Shown in pieces: positions 1 to 46,112 of a stretch of 64,000 nt of DNA (position 1 is its first letter; each line of letters begins with the position of its first letter). The notes under the pieces were generated by a model, which was not told the origin of the DNA, did no database searches, and worked only from the letters and a program-made list of their open reading frames with translations. This stretch comes from Xiphias gladius (lineage: Eukaryota > Chordata > Actinopteri > Istiophoriformes > Xiphiidae). A program made the translations under genes and the position numbers. The stretch lies in assembly GCF_016859285.1 (NCBI RefSeq), contig NC_053400.1:12516046-12580045 (forward strand). The letters are read 5' to 3'.

Positions 1-31754
<31,754 letters not shown>

Positions 31755-32065
31755 TCTCTTCACCGTTGAGACTCAGGAAGAGATGTGTCGTGGCTTTTAT
31801 CCATCTATCGGCGACGCTCTCGGTTAGCCTTGGAAAGAAAGCCCGGTGGACGTTGGAGAGATCCGCTTCGGCTGCAGCTCCAACGGAAGGTTGCTTTTTC
31901 ATAATTGTGCGACTCCAGACTGACGCTGCATGACGAGCCGGCTGACTCAGCCAGCGCACTGTCACATGGCTGAGGCGGAGCCAGCGGCCACATGTGCGCT
32001 CGGTTTGACCTCCTAATAAATAAACATTCCGCATAAAGAGAAATTATTTCCGCCGTCTGTCTCAC

Positions 32066-32939
32066 TTATCCAGCCTGACCGCTGTCAGATGATGCATTTT
32101 CTCTATAATAAAAACAGTAAGGTACCACTTTTCTAATAAGACACCTACCGAGGGTTTGTAAACAGTAACTAATGTATTTATAAGAGGTTAATAAATACTT
32201 TTTAAGTAAAGCTTTATAGGTTGGTCCGAGCCCATTTATAAGAACAACTTTTGGGGTTGCCACGTCCTACAAATCCATTTGTCTGCTGTTTCTCCTCCCC
32301 TACTTTTGCTTTGAGGAACAAAATGAATTTGTTAACAATTTGACCTCTTAGCATATATGACCTCACACTCTTTATTAGAGTGAGAAACTATAGTTACTAT
32401 CAACATTAATAAGTTAATTCCAAAAATGCTAAATGGATTTAAAAAACAAACTTTAAAAACCTTGTTAAGATATCCCCATTTTTATAGGTGATGAGTCGAA
32501 TGATACATGAATCACTTCAGAATATATAATAATCAATCTGAATATGCCCAGTCACATTCAGATAGATTAAAAAATCCCAACATAACTGCAAGTTCCAAAG
32601 TGTATCTAACTGAAATATAACTTGGCTTAAATGGTGGATCTAGATTTAAAAATTTAAGCACAATATGTTCACGATAAGCCGGCTAATGGGAACCAGTATC
32701 TAAATGACCTCAGTGAGGTATGACTGCTGGTTGGAAGGACAAATTACCACATATTGGGCTGCTCAGTCATTTCAAGGTTTTACATTCAACATGACATTTT
32801 TTTTTAAATAATTTTTTTGCAAACAGAGAAGCAGGTTACTGCTCATCTAGAGCTGTGCTGTTTTATCTTCTGCAAGATTTCCATCACTGAAGTCTCTATG
32901 AGGGAGCTCCAACAGGACAGAAAAATACACATACAACAG
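32066..32939. other. Spacer between sppl2a 3' end and trpm7 5' end
   Basis: This AT-rich spacer separates two genes transcribed in the same direction. No coding sequence, RNA gene or named repeat was recognised. Confidence 0.6.
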
Positions 32940-33406
32940 CATTAAATAGAAGTTGTTAATTTAATATAAGGCAATGAGAGAAATCACATCATACAAACAG
33001 GTTACACAGAAACCGCAAAAACAGTTATCAAAATTTATCATATTGTTGCTACAGTAATTTAAACCCCAATCCCATCCCTATCCATGATGAAACAACTGTC
33101 AAGCTAAATATTATAAAGTGCTTTCTCATTTTGTTGGATGCAATCATCACCAAGGCAAAGTCATTACAGTTTTCTGAACGTGAACCTTACAGACATTTCA
33201 GGCACTAAACAAGCCTCTCAATCACTTAAAACATCTCTGTTCAATTTACATATTTATCAACCTCCTTACCATTCACAGCAGTCAAAATGAACCCAATATT
33301 TCAAGAACTTGTTGATCAATAACATGTGTTCCCTTGCTTTGCAAATGTAATATTAAAATATATAAAAAAAGCATCCAGCAGCTGGTTCCGTGCTCTACAG
33401 TGTAAG
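32940..33406 (-). terminator. Likely sppl2a 3' UTR and polyadenylation region
   Basis: Downstream of the sppl2a stop (33409-33407) the minus strand carries an ATTAAA hexamer at 32965-32960. That would place cleavage near 32940. The assignment rests on the hexamer alone. Confidence 0.35.
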
Positions 33407-35332
33407 TCAGCATCTTTCGCCTCCTACGGAGCAGTCAGTTCTTCCCTCTAGAGAGAAAAGGAAAAAACAAAAGTTAATAATTCTCCAAATTAACATTTTA
33501 GTTCACTAAATACCAATGACAGACAAAGAAGGGATTTTCAGTTGTAATGCGTACTGCATATACAACAGCAGATGAGCAGTATATTCTACAAATAACAAAC
33601 CACAGAGGTAACAAATCCCCAAATCCATGCCACAGCTATCCCAGGTTAGCTGCAAGCAACAACATGCAGAGGGCAACATGAACATGTTCGTAACTGCATG
33701 AAGGATGAAGTGGTAAGAGTATTACTTTCCGTTGACTGGAAAGCACGGATGAGCAGAGAAAGAGAATGATAAAACAAATTGCAAATAAAAACAAACTGCA
33801 GAAGTAAATAAATTAAGTCAATGGTATTCCAGGGCCATGGCTTTAACACCAGTCCACTTTGGAGTGTGAGGAGAAGCTCCTCAGACATACTTGTATCTGA
33901 GGGTTATTTTCAATCAACTAGAGACACCTAGTGGTCAGTTGATTCAAAACACTACTTTCGAAAGTTCCTCCAAGTTCTTTGTATTTTATCACACAGTCCC
34001 TGGAAATCAGGAGTTAAAGTGTAAAAAGAAAAAGGGGATAAAAAGAAGCTGGTAAGAGAAGAAAAGGCACTGCAGTAAGCAACACTGTAAAATGGCAGGA
34101 AAGATGCAGGGGAGAGGTCTGGGTTGGAGGGAAACACACCTGGCAACAAAGGTTCCCTGGATGAGTCCAAGACCTGGTGAAGATGAATCCAGGTCAGAAC
34201 TGTATATTTTTTCCTACTCTTTTTCTCTCTCTCTCTCACGCACGCATGCACTCACTCACTCACGCACGCACGCACTCACGCACGCATTTTTCTGAGAATT
34301 TGGATGTTGTGAGCTCATCTAGAACCTTATTAGGGTGAGAAATGTAAAGAACGTAGGTATTTTAATGCATATTGTTGTATACCAGCTACAAACTGTGTAA
34401 ATTATGACCACTTTCCAATGCTTTCTACAGATATGAGGTAAATTTCCTAACTTCCAGACAGCCATTGGTTCAGCTCACACCAGTTGGGTACAAAAACCTG
34501 CGGAGACTTCAAACTCATCTGAGATAATTTGCAACTTGTAATTTGTAACTTCCTACTGTTCAAGGAATAAATGTTGACTGGCTGGAAGGTATGACAGAAA
34601 TTATAAAATTTAAAGAATGGCTTGGAAAATATGGGAAAGTAAGAAACTTGTAATGAACGCGCTCAGACATTAAAAAAAACTGCTGCTGTGGTCCTCAAAT
34701 ACTTCTGAGTTGCTGTTCAAGTTTATCTGATCTGCAGGTGAATTTATGGTCCTAGCTGTTGTAATACTCCTATGCTCCAACAATATTTTAGATTTAGGTA
34801 AATAAAATGCTAGTGGTTGTTTTTTTAATTCCATGTTTGTTTGTACATTATGTACGCGTGTATCTAAGTGCATATTACTTGTACATTAAGTGTGCTATTT
34901 AAATAAAGTTTTAAAACTTTAAGTTTTTGTTAATACACTGGCATATGAGGCCCCAACAAAACTTAATATTTCAACACATCATAAAAATATAAGAGGCCCT
35001 GCTGATTGTTAAAGAGAGAATGCCTACATTTCTCATATAGTGCCACTGCAGGGCATTCTTGGTGGATTTGTGGGGCATTAAGGTCTCAGAATACCCCAAA
35101 CAAACACACTGGATGTGTAAGAAGCAGCTTAAGATGTATTTCATATCCTCAATGTGACCTCATGTTAAAGTAAGAGACATTTACCTACATATTATGTACA
35201 ACATGCTCATCTTGGAACTTTTACACATCATGAAAATATCATATGTGCTTTGCTCATTTAAGGTAATGTCACAAAAGACTAATGAAAAAAGACAAACAAA
35301 CAAACAAACAAACAAACAAACAAACAAACACA

Positions 35333-35405
<73 letters not shown>

Positions 35406-38400
35406 CTCAGGCTAAGGAGAATGCAAGTCACATGTCTTTCCATTGTTGTATGATCACTTTTTTTAAAGGAATCATAATATACTGGGAATAGAGTTGGTCA
35501 CTATACTACTAAGTGGGTGACTCCCAGTCATATCTGAAGTGCAGTGACAGCGCAGTGATGCTGTAGTGTTTAAAAAGACAGCTCTACTTAAGTTTAAAGC
35601 TGTCTTAGATACGAACATTCAAATAATTTTCCACATCGGGACAAAAAACACTGAAACAACAGGGAAAACTGCCTAAATATTGTCCCTTGAGAATGCCAAA
35701 GCTTGCTCTGCAGAAAGTCCACAAAAAAAAGTAAGTTTAGTAATCAGGACTGCAGTGACGTTGTAGAGTCAAAGAATGATGCAGCAAACCCCGCAGAGCT
35801 GACCAGGTAATGGCTTTTTGGCTGAACACATAAGAGGCTTTTTATCATGTTATGCACAGGCAGCTTGGCGAAAAGTCATGTAAGCCTTGTTTATATTAGT
35901 AAATATTTACAATATCCTCCAAGTGACTAGCAGTGATCATACACCTTGGCAATCAGCCTTGATGTGCACTTCAGTTGTTATAGATGGTTTCATGAGCTGG
36001 TGGCGAAAAGCTTATGAGATAGATACAAGAGGAGTGAAGTTCTTCAGAAACACATCAAAACCTGTTTGAAACCAACGACGAAGTACCATCACCGCTATCT
36101 AGCACCACTACTGTGCCAAACCTGTATAAAAATCACTTTGAATTCTCTCTCTGGTCCTCTCACCTCATAAGTGGTTCCTGCCCAGAACTGCTTTATCTCT
36201 CCCCGGCACCCAGCCACCACGGCGGAGGTTATCAGGGTGAAGGGCACCAGGTAGAGTAGAGCAGGCTGACCCATCCCTGACAGAAGCATCACAGCAAATG
36301 TCAGGATCATTCCCAGCAGATAGGCTACACGTAATAAGAGAGACAGACAAACAGAAACACAGAAAGAAAGAAACAAGGTAAACTTAAAGCTTGCACCCCA
36401 TGTAATCATACCCTGAATCCAGTGAAAGTTTTTTTTAGTAAACTGTTTAATATGGGAAAAAAGGAAAAGATCTCCAACGCCTACTGGTCAGCAAGAAGAA
36501 TATCAGCATTTTGCAAAAAAGAGTAATTAAAGAGACACTCTTTAATAACGCTATTTATGCGCATGTGTAAAACTAGAATATATTTGGTAATGTAGTTCAG
36601 TTAAATCTAAAACAGTATGGAGTTCAGCCTGAAGAGTACGTGCAGTGACAATAAATAATAATTACTGTATAAGTGCAATATCAACTACACAGTAGTCTAG
36701 AATATATAAGGAATTATAAGGAAAGATATTATGAAATACTGTACATTCATTCTTAGAGTGTCAACAGTACTTTAAAACTTGTGCTTTGGAGGACTGTTAA
36801 CCAACAATTTCCTGGATAAGATGTATATTTAGCTTTATAAATTCTTTTTTTTTTTTTTAGTCCTTTTTCCAAAGATGCAAGTCAAATTACTCAAAACAAG
36901 ATGTCATGCTTATATGTGATAATGCAAAGTTACAACAAGAGTTATGACAATAATGGTCTTGCTCCGAGGCTGGTACCTATACAGCAGCTGACAAAGTAGA
37001 TCTTCTTGCTACTGTTGACCCAAACATCAAACCTGCTGCAATAGGCCACTAGGAGACCTGTTGGACCAAGACAAATGCAGAGGGTGAGTCGTATATCACA
37101 CTACAAATGTTCTCAGTTTACAGACATACCTCTTCCAGCCTAAATTAAGATACTGTAAACAGTATTGTGTACGAATGTAACACTTCCACAGAAGTTTATC
37201 CGTTCTGACTAACAGCTCTTCCATGGTGAGGAATAGATGAGTAGGTTTACATGACTTGTGAATTATCCATATATAACAATGAGAGAAAAAGCTCCCATAA
37301 AAGATGAGTAGGTTTCCAACAGACTTTATACACCATGCATCTTGGTATGGAATGGATAAATTACATTTATCCAGCTGAGATCTTTAGAAGATAAGGAGGA
37401 GCTTCGTTTGTTCTGACCTATATACACCATTTGTTTAGTTTTTCTTTCCTTCTAACACTAAGGGCTCTAATCTGTTGTTCTATTGTCGCTAAACTGACTG
37501 GCAACCAGCAGCTACTGTTGTCTTCATACAAAATATTTAGCATCATCAGTTTAGGTACCCACTGATGGTGACACTTTGACCTCACCCGGAACAATGATAT
37601 CTCCGTAACCCAGGATGGAGAACTGCATCCCGCATAGGTTCTGAGCCCAAGCTGAGAACCGTGGGACACGCATCACCACCGGCAGCTGAGAAATAAAACA
37701 TTTTAGATGTTTAAAATCACACAAAGAGTGACAGCACAACTGTGAGAGAGCTGTACTTTGTTTTACACTGACTCAATCTAGCTGCAGTCTCTCTATTTCA
37801 TATCAATTTCTCAAAGCTGTGGCAAACGGTAGATTTTTTGATCATGAACAAACTGCTACTTTCACACAAACATACTATGCAAACTTTCACACAATAACTC
37901 GCTGAACAGAAATTTGGTGTGAGTACACAGGTGTGCGCTTCTAGTGTATAATTTCCCAGAGAAAACCAAGATCGCACAAACATAAACTCTGCTGCAGGAA
38001 GAATCCTGGGAGAAGCACTGCTTCAGCTATCCTGAACCGACCCAACATTATTGTCTGAAAGCTCTGCGCAAAAAAACATAAGAAAAAAATGTACAATGTT
38101 TTATCTCTAACCGAATGTGGTAAAACAATTGTGATTGAGCCTATGGCCCACTGATGAAAGTATTGCAACGTTGGCAAACATAGACAAAAAATGCTATAAT
38201 AAGTTACTGCTAATGCAACCAAACATTTCCTACTGCTTCAGCTGCACATCAAAAGCATTTAACTGGCAAACCACAAGGTGACTTTCATTATGAAGCAGTC
38301 ACAGGAAATGCAATATGTTTGTCATTGAGCTTAGCTCTTACCAATATCGTTCATTAAAAACGCATCTACAAACAAGACAACAGTCATTTTGGGCATTTTT

Positions 38401-41400
38401 GGACAGTGGATCAGTTTGAAATATTGCAGGGAGTAATGGAGGAAGGAGGAGCAGCGACAGTGAGCTGTTAGATGAAGAGCAACAGGCGAAATGCTGCACA
38501 CCTCAAACTTCTCAGCCAGGTCACCAACTCCTTTCACTGTGCCCCCGCTGTTCGCAGACTCATGCCATTTGCAGCATAAAATTAGATCATGGCTGCTCAC
38601 AGAATGACGGAAAAAGGCCAATTATTGACTGACTTCTCTATTAAAAATGACAATGTTTGTTTTGCTGCCCCCAGAATTCTGTGACCTGTGGTATTAAACC
38701 ACATTTGTTATTACCACCAGTAACTACAGGTATTGCCAAATCAACCAGGACTAAAATCTTCCAGATTGACACTCTAAATGGTATATGAATTCTAAACCTT
38801 CTCCCTAAACAAACAAAAAACAGACCCCCCTGAAGGCCAAATTATTTTTGAAATGATGTAATAACATTTAAACACGGCTTTATATAATTCAGCCTGAGCA
38901 GAACTGCTGTGTTCAACACACAAACTCAGCACCCACCACCTGATAATCATGTGAGAGTCTACAAGTGAGTTTCTTTCCTTTGCTTCACATTTCACTTTTG
39001 TGAAAGGGCTAAGGAAATGCTTACATAGATCCTGGAAGTGTCTTACTTTCATAAGGTAGTTAACAGCCATAGAAAAACCTATTCATACACATGAACAGGT
39101 TGGGGAACAAGAGGAATTGAGGGTACACACAACCGGTCCTGTAGATTACTATATTTCATTACATATATTACTCAGCTCAAAGGATGCATCTTTAATCATT
39201 ACCTTTATAAAAGTAGGATTCTGCTAATGAAAATCTATGCGAAACCAAAACATCTACTACGCCCAGCCTTCCCCACCCACATCAGGATGTAGTATTAGAG
39301 AAAGGAGCGGATGGGTAACAAGTCAAGCCTTACTTTCTCAGAGGGAGCCTGGGGTTCAGCGGGGACCTCCACCATGTTACCTTGCGTCTACGACAGAGCC
39401 CACCCAACCCCAGCGCACAGTTAGTCAACCAGTCTATCAGTCCCCGCAGGGCATCAACAACAAGCAGAGCAGATCAGCCAGGATGTTAATAAAGCTGGTA
39501 CAAACTTGACGGGGAATTCCACCAAGCTTAGCTTTTAGCTTGCTGTTCTTGTGCCTTAGATGACTAAGATCAAAAACACCTGCACACTACTACTCCAATA
39601 ATATATTTATTCAACGACTGATGTTTCAGTATTCAGTCTCCTAATTAAGTAAACAATGTCTTGAGACATAAGCGTGGAAAAACAATCCAGGGACTGTATA
39701 AAAAAAACAATTTATGAGGTGGTATAAAGAAAAGCACTGATGTTCTTCAAAATATAAATCAATTCATTTTAATAATAATTTCAGACTTCTAGATATTAAA
39801 ACTAATATTAAAAAAAAAAAACAGACTGTCCACTAGGTTTTTTTCAACCACCCCTAATCTTGAAACTCAAGACAGCAGTGAAAAGAAGTAATGTGGAATC
39901 AGATATTTCAGCAAATACTTAGGCAACTGCCTAAAAAGATAATTTGGTGGAGTTCCCCTTTAAGGGGAAGAAATGCAGGTGACTTACCTTCTCCCCAGAT
40001 GCATCTGGGCCCAGGGCAACCCGCACCATAATGCTAACCCCATTCTGTTGACACAGGAAGAGATCCCAAGCATTCATATTATGTTACTCATCTACTCATA
40101 AAACCATTATGCATCACACTGAAACACCAGAGCTGCAAAAACATCTCCTATTTAATGATATTAGGTTTCTGTATGTAGCTGTGTGTACACTTCCCTTTGC
40201 AAATCATCACTTTTTCATTCAAATTAAGCTTTTATGTGTGTATCGAATGGTGAAACATGTTAACTGGATGCCAAAATACTAAACATAATAGCAGGAAATA
40301 CTGAGGAATCAATTTGAAATCAATGGCAGTTAAGTGTGTGGAAAAACTCTATAGATCTAGCCCTGAGACTATGGGGAAAAACATAAATAAATATACTTAT
40401 ACTAAATACCTTGGTGAAGAAAGGAGTGATGAAAACGAAGAAGACGTCATACACAAGCAGGAGGCTCAGCAGAATCACACAGATCTACGAGAAGATAAAA
40501 CACACACACTGATTCCAGAGCTGATAAAACTGAAAAAAATAAACTGAATATATTTTAACCTTACACTCCTTTATTAGAATTGCATTATTGCCAATTATAG
40601 TAAATGTACAGAGGTCTGTCTTGTTGATGCAAGGACAACAAGTTCTGGGACAATGGGACACTGAGTTACATACTAATGGCAGAGGACAATAAATATAAAA
40701 ATATATACTTATATAAATATAGCAATCACAGTAAAATTAATCCTTATGCCTAACAAAGTACAAAAGAAAGATCAAGCAAATGATGAAAGAAGAGGTACCT
40801 TGAAATTGGACAGAGAAATGGTCTTCATGAAGTTGAGGCAAAAAGCGATGCCGAGAAGGTCCTGCAAGATCCAGATCCATCTAAAAGGACATAAAAAGCT
40901 CTTTTACCTTGTGTTTTAAGCTTAGCATGTGTTTCAACTTTCACTAGGGCAGTCTAGCTCTACTTACGGATGTGGCACAGAGAGAAGGTGCATCAAATTA
41001 CATCAAGTAATAAAACCCTGCTAAAGAAAATCCTCCTAAAAATCTTGACACAAAGCCATAATTCATTTGACTTTGGCTTCTAGTTGGTCTGACTTTCACC
41101 TTCACAAACTCAGACTAAGCTGTCTGAAAAAGACCATGAGAATAACACGACTCACGTTAAGGACAGGCTGAGAATATCCTCTGCTATTAAAGGAACAATA
41201 ACCAAACTCTAAAAGTAATGAGACATTTAGGCTGCAATAGCCCTGACACCATCATTAACATGTTAAACATAAATAATTGTGATACTGAGATTACTATTTA
41301 AGCTATTCATACATGATTTGTCTCACAGAACATATATTTACTCTCTATCTTAAAGGATTAATAAGATTTGCAAGAAAACATGTTTTCATCAATATTTTAA

Positions 41401-44400
41401 TTCGGAGAGAAACATGCTCCTGCATTTATTCAGTTATTGTATACACAAGCATGTGTAACTGGGCCACTATGATGAAATGATGCCCTGCATACCTGATACC
41501 ATAGTAATGGGAATACAGTAAAGTGTAGTACAGTCACCTTCACGGTCAAGGTCAGTTCTCCGTTTGTTAAAAAGATGTAATATTTTAACGAATAAACACC
41601 AAAGCAGGAAGTTAAAGACATAGAATCGGGGGTTGCAATGTCAAATGCGGTGCTACTGCTACTGCGATGTGGTTGCAGAACAGATAATTTTAACTGAGAA
41701 GGAGTTCCCGATTTGCCCCCAAATCACTTCCTGGTGGTGGTAGAGGCATTACTGAGCATGAAAGTTAAACAGACAGAGGTATTATGGTTGTGTATTTCAT
41801 GTGCCCTGACAGTACCTGTCTTCATTTCTGTAGACTCCCCAGACCACAGCAATGCTAATGCACACAGCAGCCAATATGAGAGACCGCACTGAGAAGTTCC
41901 AATTTCGGATAGAGAAGCTAGAAAAAGACACAGACACACACTCAAATAAACAAAGGCTTTAAGCAGTTGGGGCTTGTCTGCCAGAATGTGATTCGGAGAC
42001 AGAAATAGTGAGTTAGGAGAAGACAGCAGGAAACAAAACTCAGTTTCATATCTTCCCACTGGCTACACAATGTCAGTCTTGTCCCCTGTTTAGAAGGGAA
42101 AATGTTTACTGTATTTGTGGAGAAACCAGGAAAAGAAGTAAAGCATGTAGACTTATTCCCTTATGCTGAGCTTTCCAACAGTTTTACTTACGCACATCTG
42201 TTCAATTGTTATTTGTTGTTATCATATTGAAATGATAATATTTTCTGTTGGTCATATATCACAATTATCTATTTTATATTTGCCCAACAGTAGTGGAATA
42301 TATGTGTTCATTTGTGTCTGTGTATGAGGGCTGCTCATACCTCACAGTGCCACAGCCAAGTTTTTCCATCACTGCATCAAAACAGCTAAACAGTGCAGAG
42401 GCAGATGCCAGGCAGAATATAGCAATAATGATGTAAACTGGGGAAAAAAGAAAAACAGATCACATAAAAAAAAATAATAATAATAAAAAACACAGGATAA
42501 CATTACTCCTTTGAATGCACAGGAGCTGTTTTTTGTCCCACTCACCAAGGACACTGTAGAAGAAGTACATGAGGACCAGCATCCCACACATCATGGCGAC
42601 AAAGATAACCACTTTAAGAGGAGAGTACAGGGACAGCTCTCCGCTGTCTGCTTTGTTTTCTCCCCCTCCTCCTCCCACTGCTTCACTATTCAGCCGGTCT
42701 CTGCCACAAACAGAAAAACATATGAACTATTTTTGTTCTTTCTATGCCTATCGTATTTGAAAATTGTGGTTGTTGAAAAAGAAAAACAAGACCAAGAATC
42801 ACTCACTATACTGACACACAGAGGGTGGACCATACAGTTTAATGCATCTGATACAACAGCAGTGAAATAAATATGTTGATTGAAAAGTATGTATTGCTGG
42901 TTGACAATGTAATTGCTATCTGTGTAATATTGTCACATACTAAGAAAAACAAGTTTAACAACCTTGCCATTTGCTCTGGTTTTCAATATGTCAAGATGTA
43001 AAGCTACAATATCTCACCTCTCACATGCCCCACTCCAGTAGCCGCCCAAGGCAACCGTGACAATGGAAATCAGTAGGATGACTGCAATGCTTGGATCGAT
43101 CTTCGGTTGAGGTGGGGCATACAGCCTCACCACCATCCCTTCACCAAAGACCTGAGGACATAAACAAAGATTTGTCAAATGGACCTTTCTAAAGGGAATG
43201 GTAATAAGGCTAAATACAATAGTACCAGAAAAAAATAAGACTGCCAGACCTGCTGTGCTTCTACAAAGTCCCTGTACCTCATGAGAGCCAGAGGAATAAG
43301 GACCTTTGCGTACTCAGAGTCATTGGTTGATGGAGTGATCTGAAAAGCAGCGTAGCACAGAAGAGATTTTTTTTAAATACAGTTGGTTAGACTGGACAAA
43401 ATTTCCTAACTACCTTTGGGTGAGATTTCTGACATGTTATGCACGGTATATTGTCAAACAAATATGGAAAGGTTGATACATGGCACAAATCATGACGACA
43501 AGAAACAAGAACATTTGCTTTCTGTAGAAAACATCATTATTTAAGATGGAAACCCCCATATACAAACCACTGGTATGTCACTTCCCTATTTGTGAATCAC
43601 TTCTGCCTGTGTATCTTACATGTTACACTGGTGTATCCTGACACTAGTATTATAAACAGGGACAGACAAAAAAAGATAATAGGTCCTCCATGGGAGCTTT
43701 TTAACATTTTAAAACAATTACAAATCTCAGGGAAAATCCAAAATCACATACTTTTGTGCTTAAGCCATTGGCAAAATACAGATGGATATAAATGTCCTAC
43801 CAATGTTTTGTTGCTGGCAATGAGCAAAGTTGTAGCTCCAAGGTTCTGAGCAACCAGAGCTTTCAGACTGATATCACAGTCGCCGTCCATCACCACCAAC
43901 GCTTTGCCCTTTACCACATCTGAACTGATCCCTGAGCCGTTACACAGCACAGTGGAGGTCATATTCACCAGCAGATACTGTGTCTGGAAAAGTGAAAACA
44001 ATAAATGATTTGACATGGTAAGGAAAATTTACTGTCATCTTCCCGATAAAACTTTGGGAAAGAAGTTACACAGTTATGACAGTGAGAGTAAACACAACAT
44101 CATTTAATCTAAGATCGTCGTAATTACTTGTTAATTGTCAACACTTCTGGTTACCACATTAGAAAATCAAAAGCCTAATTTTTACACTTCAAACAGTAAT
44201 TACCATCCATGAGTCCAATTTTTTGAAGGTTAACTGGTCTATAATAATACCTATGGATGGTTTTGTAGTGTTAAAATTTGCATTTATCCGCTTCTATGTT
44301 TGAGTTCAGATCTCTTTCCCATATTTTAGTTAAATTTTCAGAGATAACATATAGGGTGTTTGCCATCATTTTATAAATGGCTGAAGCAAACCGTCCACTC

Positions 44401-46112
44401 CTAGGCAAGTTACAATGGGATATAAGCTTGTTCTCCTTTTTACTTAATATAACCCCCAGACTCTATATGCAGCTCCTTATTTGTAGGTACCTCCCAAACT
44501 CCCTCTTGTCCACTAAGCCATAATAATCCTTAAGCTCTTGAAAGGACTGAAAAATGTTTGCTCTATACAGATCACTAATATTTCTAATATTCTTATCCAA
44601 CCATGATCTTCACAGAATAGTTTTTTTTCCCCTATTTGAATTGATGGGTTGTTCCAAATTGATGAATATGCCAGGTAAGTACCTGCAGGCCACTTTTGCT
44701 ATAACATCACAAAAATAGAAGAAATAGCTTATGAGGGCATTAGAAGTCAGAGTTACTTTCCTGTCTTGATACTCACAACAGTATAGTGCTTAAAAAAAGG
44801 TCTGAAGAACTTACAGCAACATCAAGGGTTTTTGGCAGGGGGGTCCAGGAGTGATTGTGGACGATGCAGTACTCCCTATCTGTATTTCCATTTGAAATGT
44901 GCAGAATTGCTTCTTGGCAGTTTATCTGTTGGGAAAGCAAAGTTATTCTCTTAAGTCTGAACCCAACTAAGCATACTAAAGGAGTGAAAAGAAAGCAACA
45001 GATTTATCTGGCCTAAATTATGCTGCATTGCAGCAGGCATGTATTTCGTTCTTTGCATATCAAAAAAAGTCATTAAACCTGTTTTTGGTCGAACCGCTGA
45101 CAATCATGTCCACGCCGAGGCCATAATTTGTCATGGTGTGTCACTAATAGACATTTCTTTTATTTTAAGTCGTTTCAAACCCACCAAAACGGTTTTAAAC
45201 CGGCTACATGTAATCAATTTAACCTTTTTTTTAGATTTCTAGGTAACACAATTGTGTTGTTTCAACATCATTTCCATGACCGGATTTTAATGTGGAATTA
45301 GGACCTGCCATACATTGAATGACAGTTCTTTAATTGCTGTTATTTCACTTGCAAAACAACTAATACATGCCTCCTGTGATGTAATAAAGAGCAGACTGAC
45401 TTGAACCCATCTTGAAGCTTTCAGTGGAGTTTGGGTTTCCTTTAACAGTTTTTTCACTCTTGTTTTATTTCCAAGAGGTAACGGCAAATTGCACACTATC
45501 AGCATCAAAGCAGTGACAAATACGCAGCTGTACTGTGATCATAAAATGCCACAGCCATCATCAAATCAACATATTTCCCCATTTTTGACAAATATGTATT
45601 TGCTTTCTTATTGGTGAGATGATAGGGGACGTCGGGGAAACAACTCTCAAGTTACTGTTCTGAATAAGTTGGCCACTTTCGATTTTAACGACAACGAGCA
45701 GGGTGTAATTAAATTTCCGCTTTGGAAACTTTTATCTACACTAACATCCTCACCGGCATGCGACGATAATGTAGCACAAAAGCTCATGTCATCCAGGTCG
45801 AAACACACTAGCTGAGGCTAACATTAGAGCTAGCGTTAGCTCGCTGGTGTCAGCCATTTGTCTCGTTGTATATCGGACAACACGGTCCCTCTGATACACA
45901 GATTGGCCCAGTGTATCGACCCCACACTAAGGATATAAATTAGTGAGTTAACAGTAGCCAAAGCTCGCATGTTTTTCGACCGTAAGTCAGCCTATCGGGC
46001 CTGTCAATTGTTAACACACACCTATTCCAGTTTCAGTTACTATCGTTCATCAACTTACCCTCGATACCATGTAAATGACCGACAAAGTGACGAGTTTGGC
46101 AGCTCTTTCCAT
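33407..46112 (-). CDS. sppl2a: sppl2a: signal peptide peptidase-like 2 intramembrane aspartyl protease
   Basis: SPPL2A-type proteases cut type II membrane protein stubs in lysosomal and late endosomal membranes. Exons, in transcript order: 46112-46059; 44925-44815; 43983-43801; 43339-43250; 43151-43018; 42700-42546; 42437-42341; 41917-41816; 40880-40799; 40484-40410; 40044-39988; 37685-37586; 37057-36977; 36324-36164; 34173-34140; 33447-33407. They sum to 1557 nt, a complete frame of 518 residues plus stop, against about 520 in mammals. The start MERAAKLVTLSVIYMVSR is a signal peptide. Exons 2-5 encode the lumenal protease-associated domain. The catalytic motifs are VYDVFFVF (Asp near 349) and LGYGDIIVPG (Asp near 409), followed by GQPALLYL (PAL near 461). 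The tail contains TTYEVLDSS. The neighbour trpm7 supports SPPL2A over SPPL2B. Confidence 0.95.
34140..34173 (-). CDS. sppl2a: sppl2a 34-nt exon encoding the cytosolic tail VLDSSREPLLP
   Basis: The exon is flanked by a good acceptor (ATTCATCTTCACCAG) and a donor GTGTGT. It joins in phase 0 after TTYE and ends in phase 1 before the final exon, giving TTYEVLDSSREPLLPEGR and then a short end before the stop. With it, the protein length (518) matches the family. The junction creates Y-E-V-L, a YXX-hydrophobic sorting motif. Mammalian SPPL2A is known to reach lysosomes through a tail tyrosine motif at the same place. Skipping this exon leaves another open frame ending REELTAP, which lacks the motif. 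Confidence 0.7.
34222..34286. repeat. Compound (TC)n-(CACT/CACG)n microsatellite
   Basis: A TC run is followed by interspersed CACT and CACG tetramers. It lies about 50-110 bases upstream of the 34-nt sppl2a exon in transcript sense. Confidence 0.8.
35292..35402. repeat. Compound (ACAA)n-(CA)n microsatellite
   Basis: About nine CAAA units pass into a CA run of about 70 bases. It lies in the sppl2a intron just before the 34-nt tail exon, so on the transcript it is a long UG tract followed by UUUG units. Confidence 0.9.
37686..39987 (-). other. sppl2a intron, 2.3 kb, without recognised content
   Basis: The intron lies between the NGVSIMVRVALG exon and the exon with the GxGD motif. It is AT-rich and has no supportable exon or RNA gene. 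Open stretches here have no family resemblance. Confidence 0.6.
44170..44640 (-). pseudogene. LINE (L1/Tx1-like) RT C-terminal fragment in sppl2a intron 2
   Basis: The minus-strand translation contains SDLYRANIFQSFQELKDYYG, then VDKREFGRYLQIRSCI, a pattern typical of the region after the reverse-transcriptase core in fish L1/Tx1-like elements. Frameshifts and stops follow (for example after the IRSCI block). It is inactive and lies in the same orientation as the host gene, between exons 44815-44925 and 43801-43983. Confidence 0.65.

Noticed and set aside
42511..42870. 119-codon plus-strand open frame
   Set aside because: It is antisense to an sppl2a membrane exon and has no independent support.
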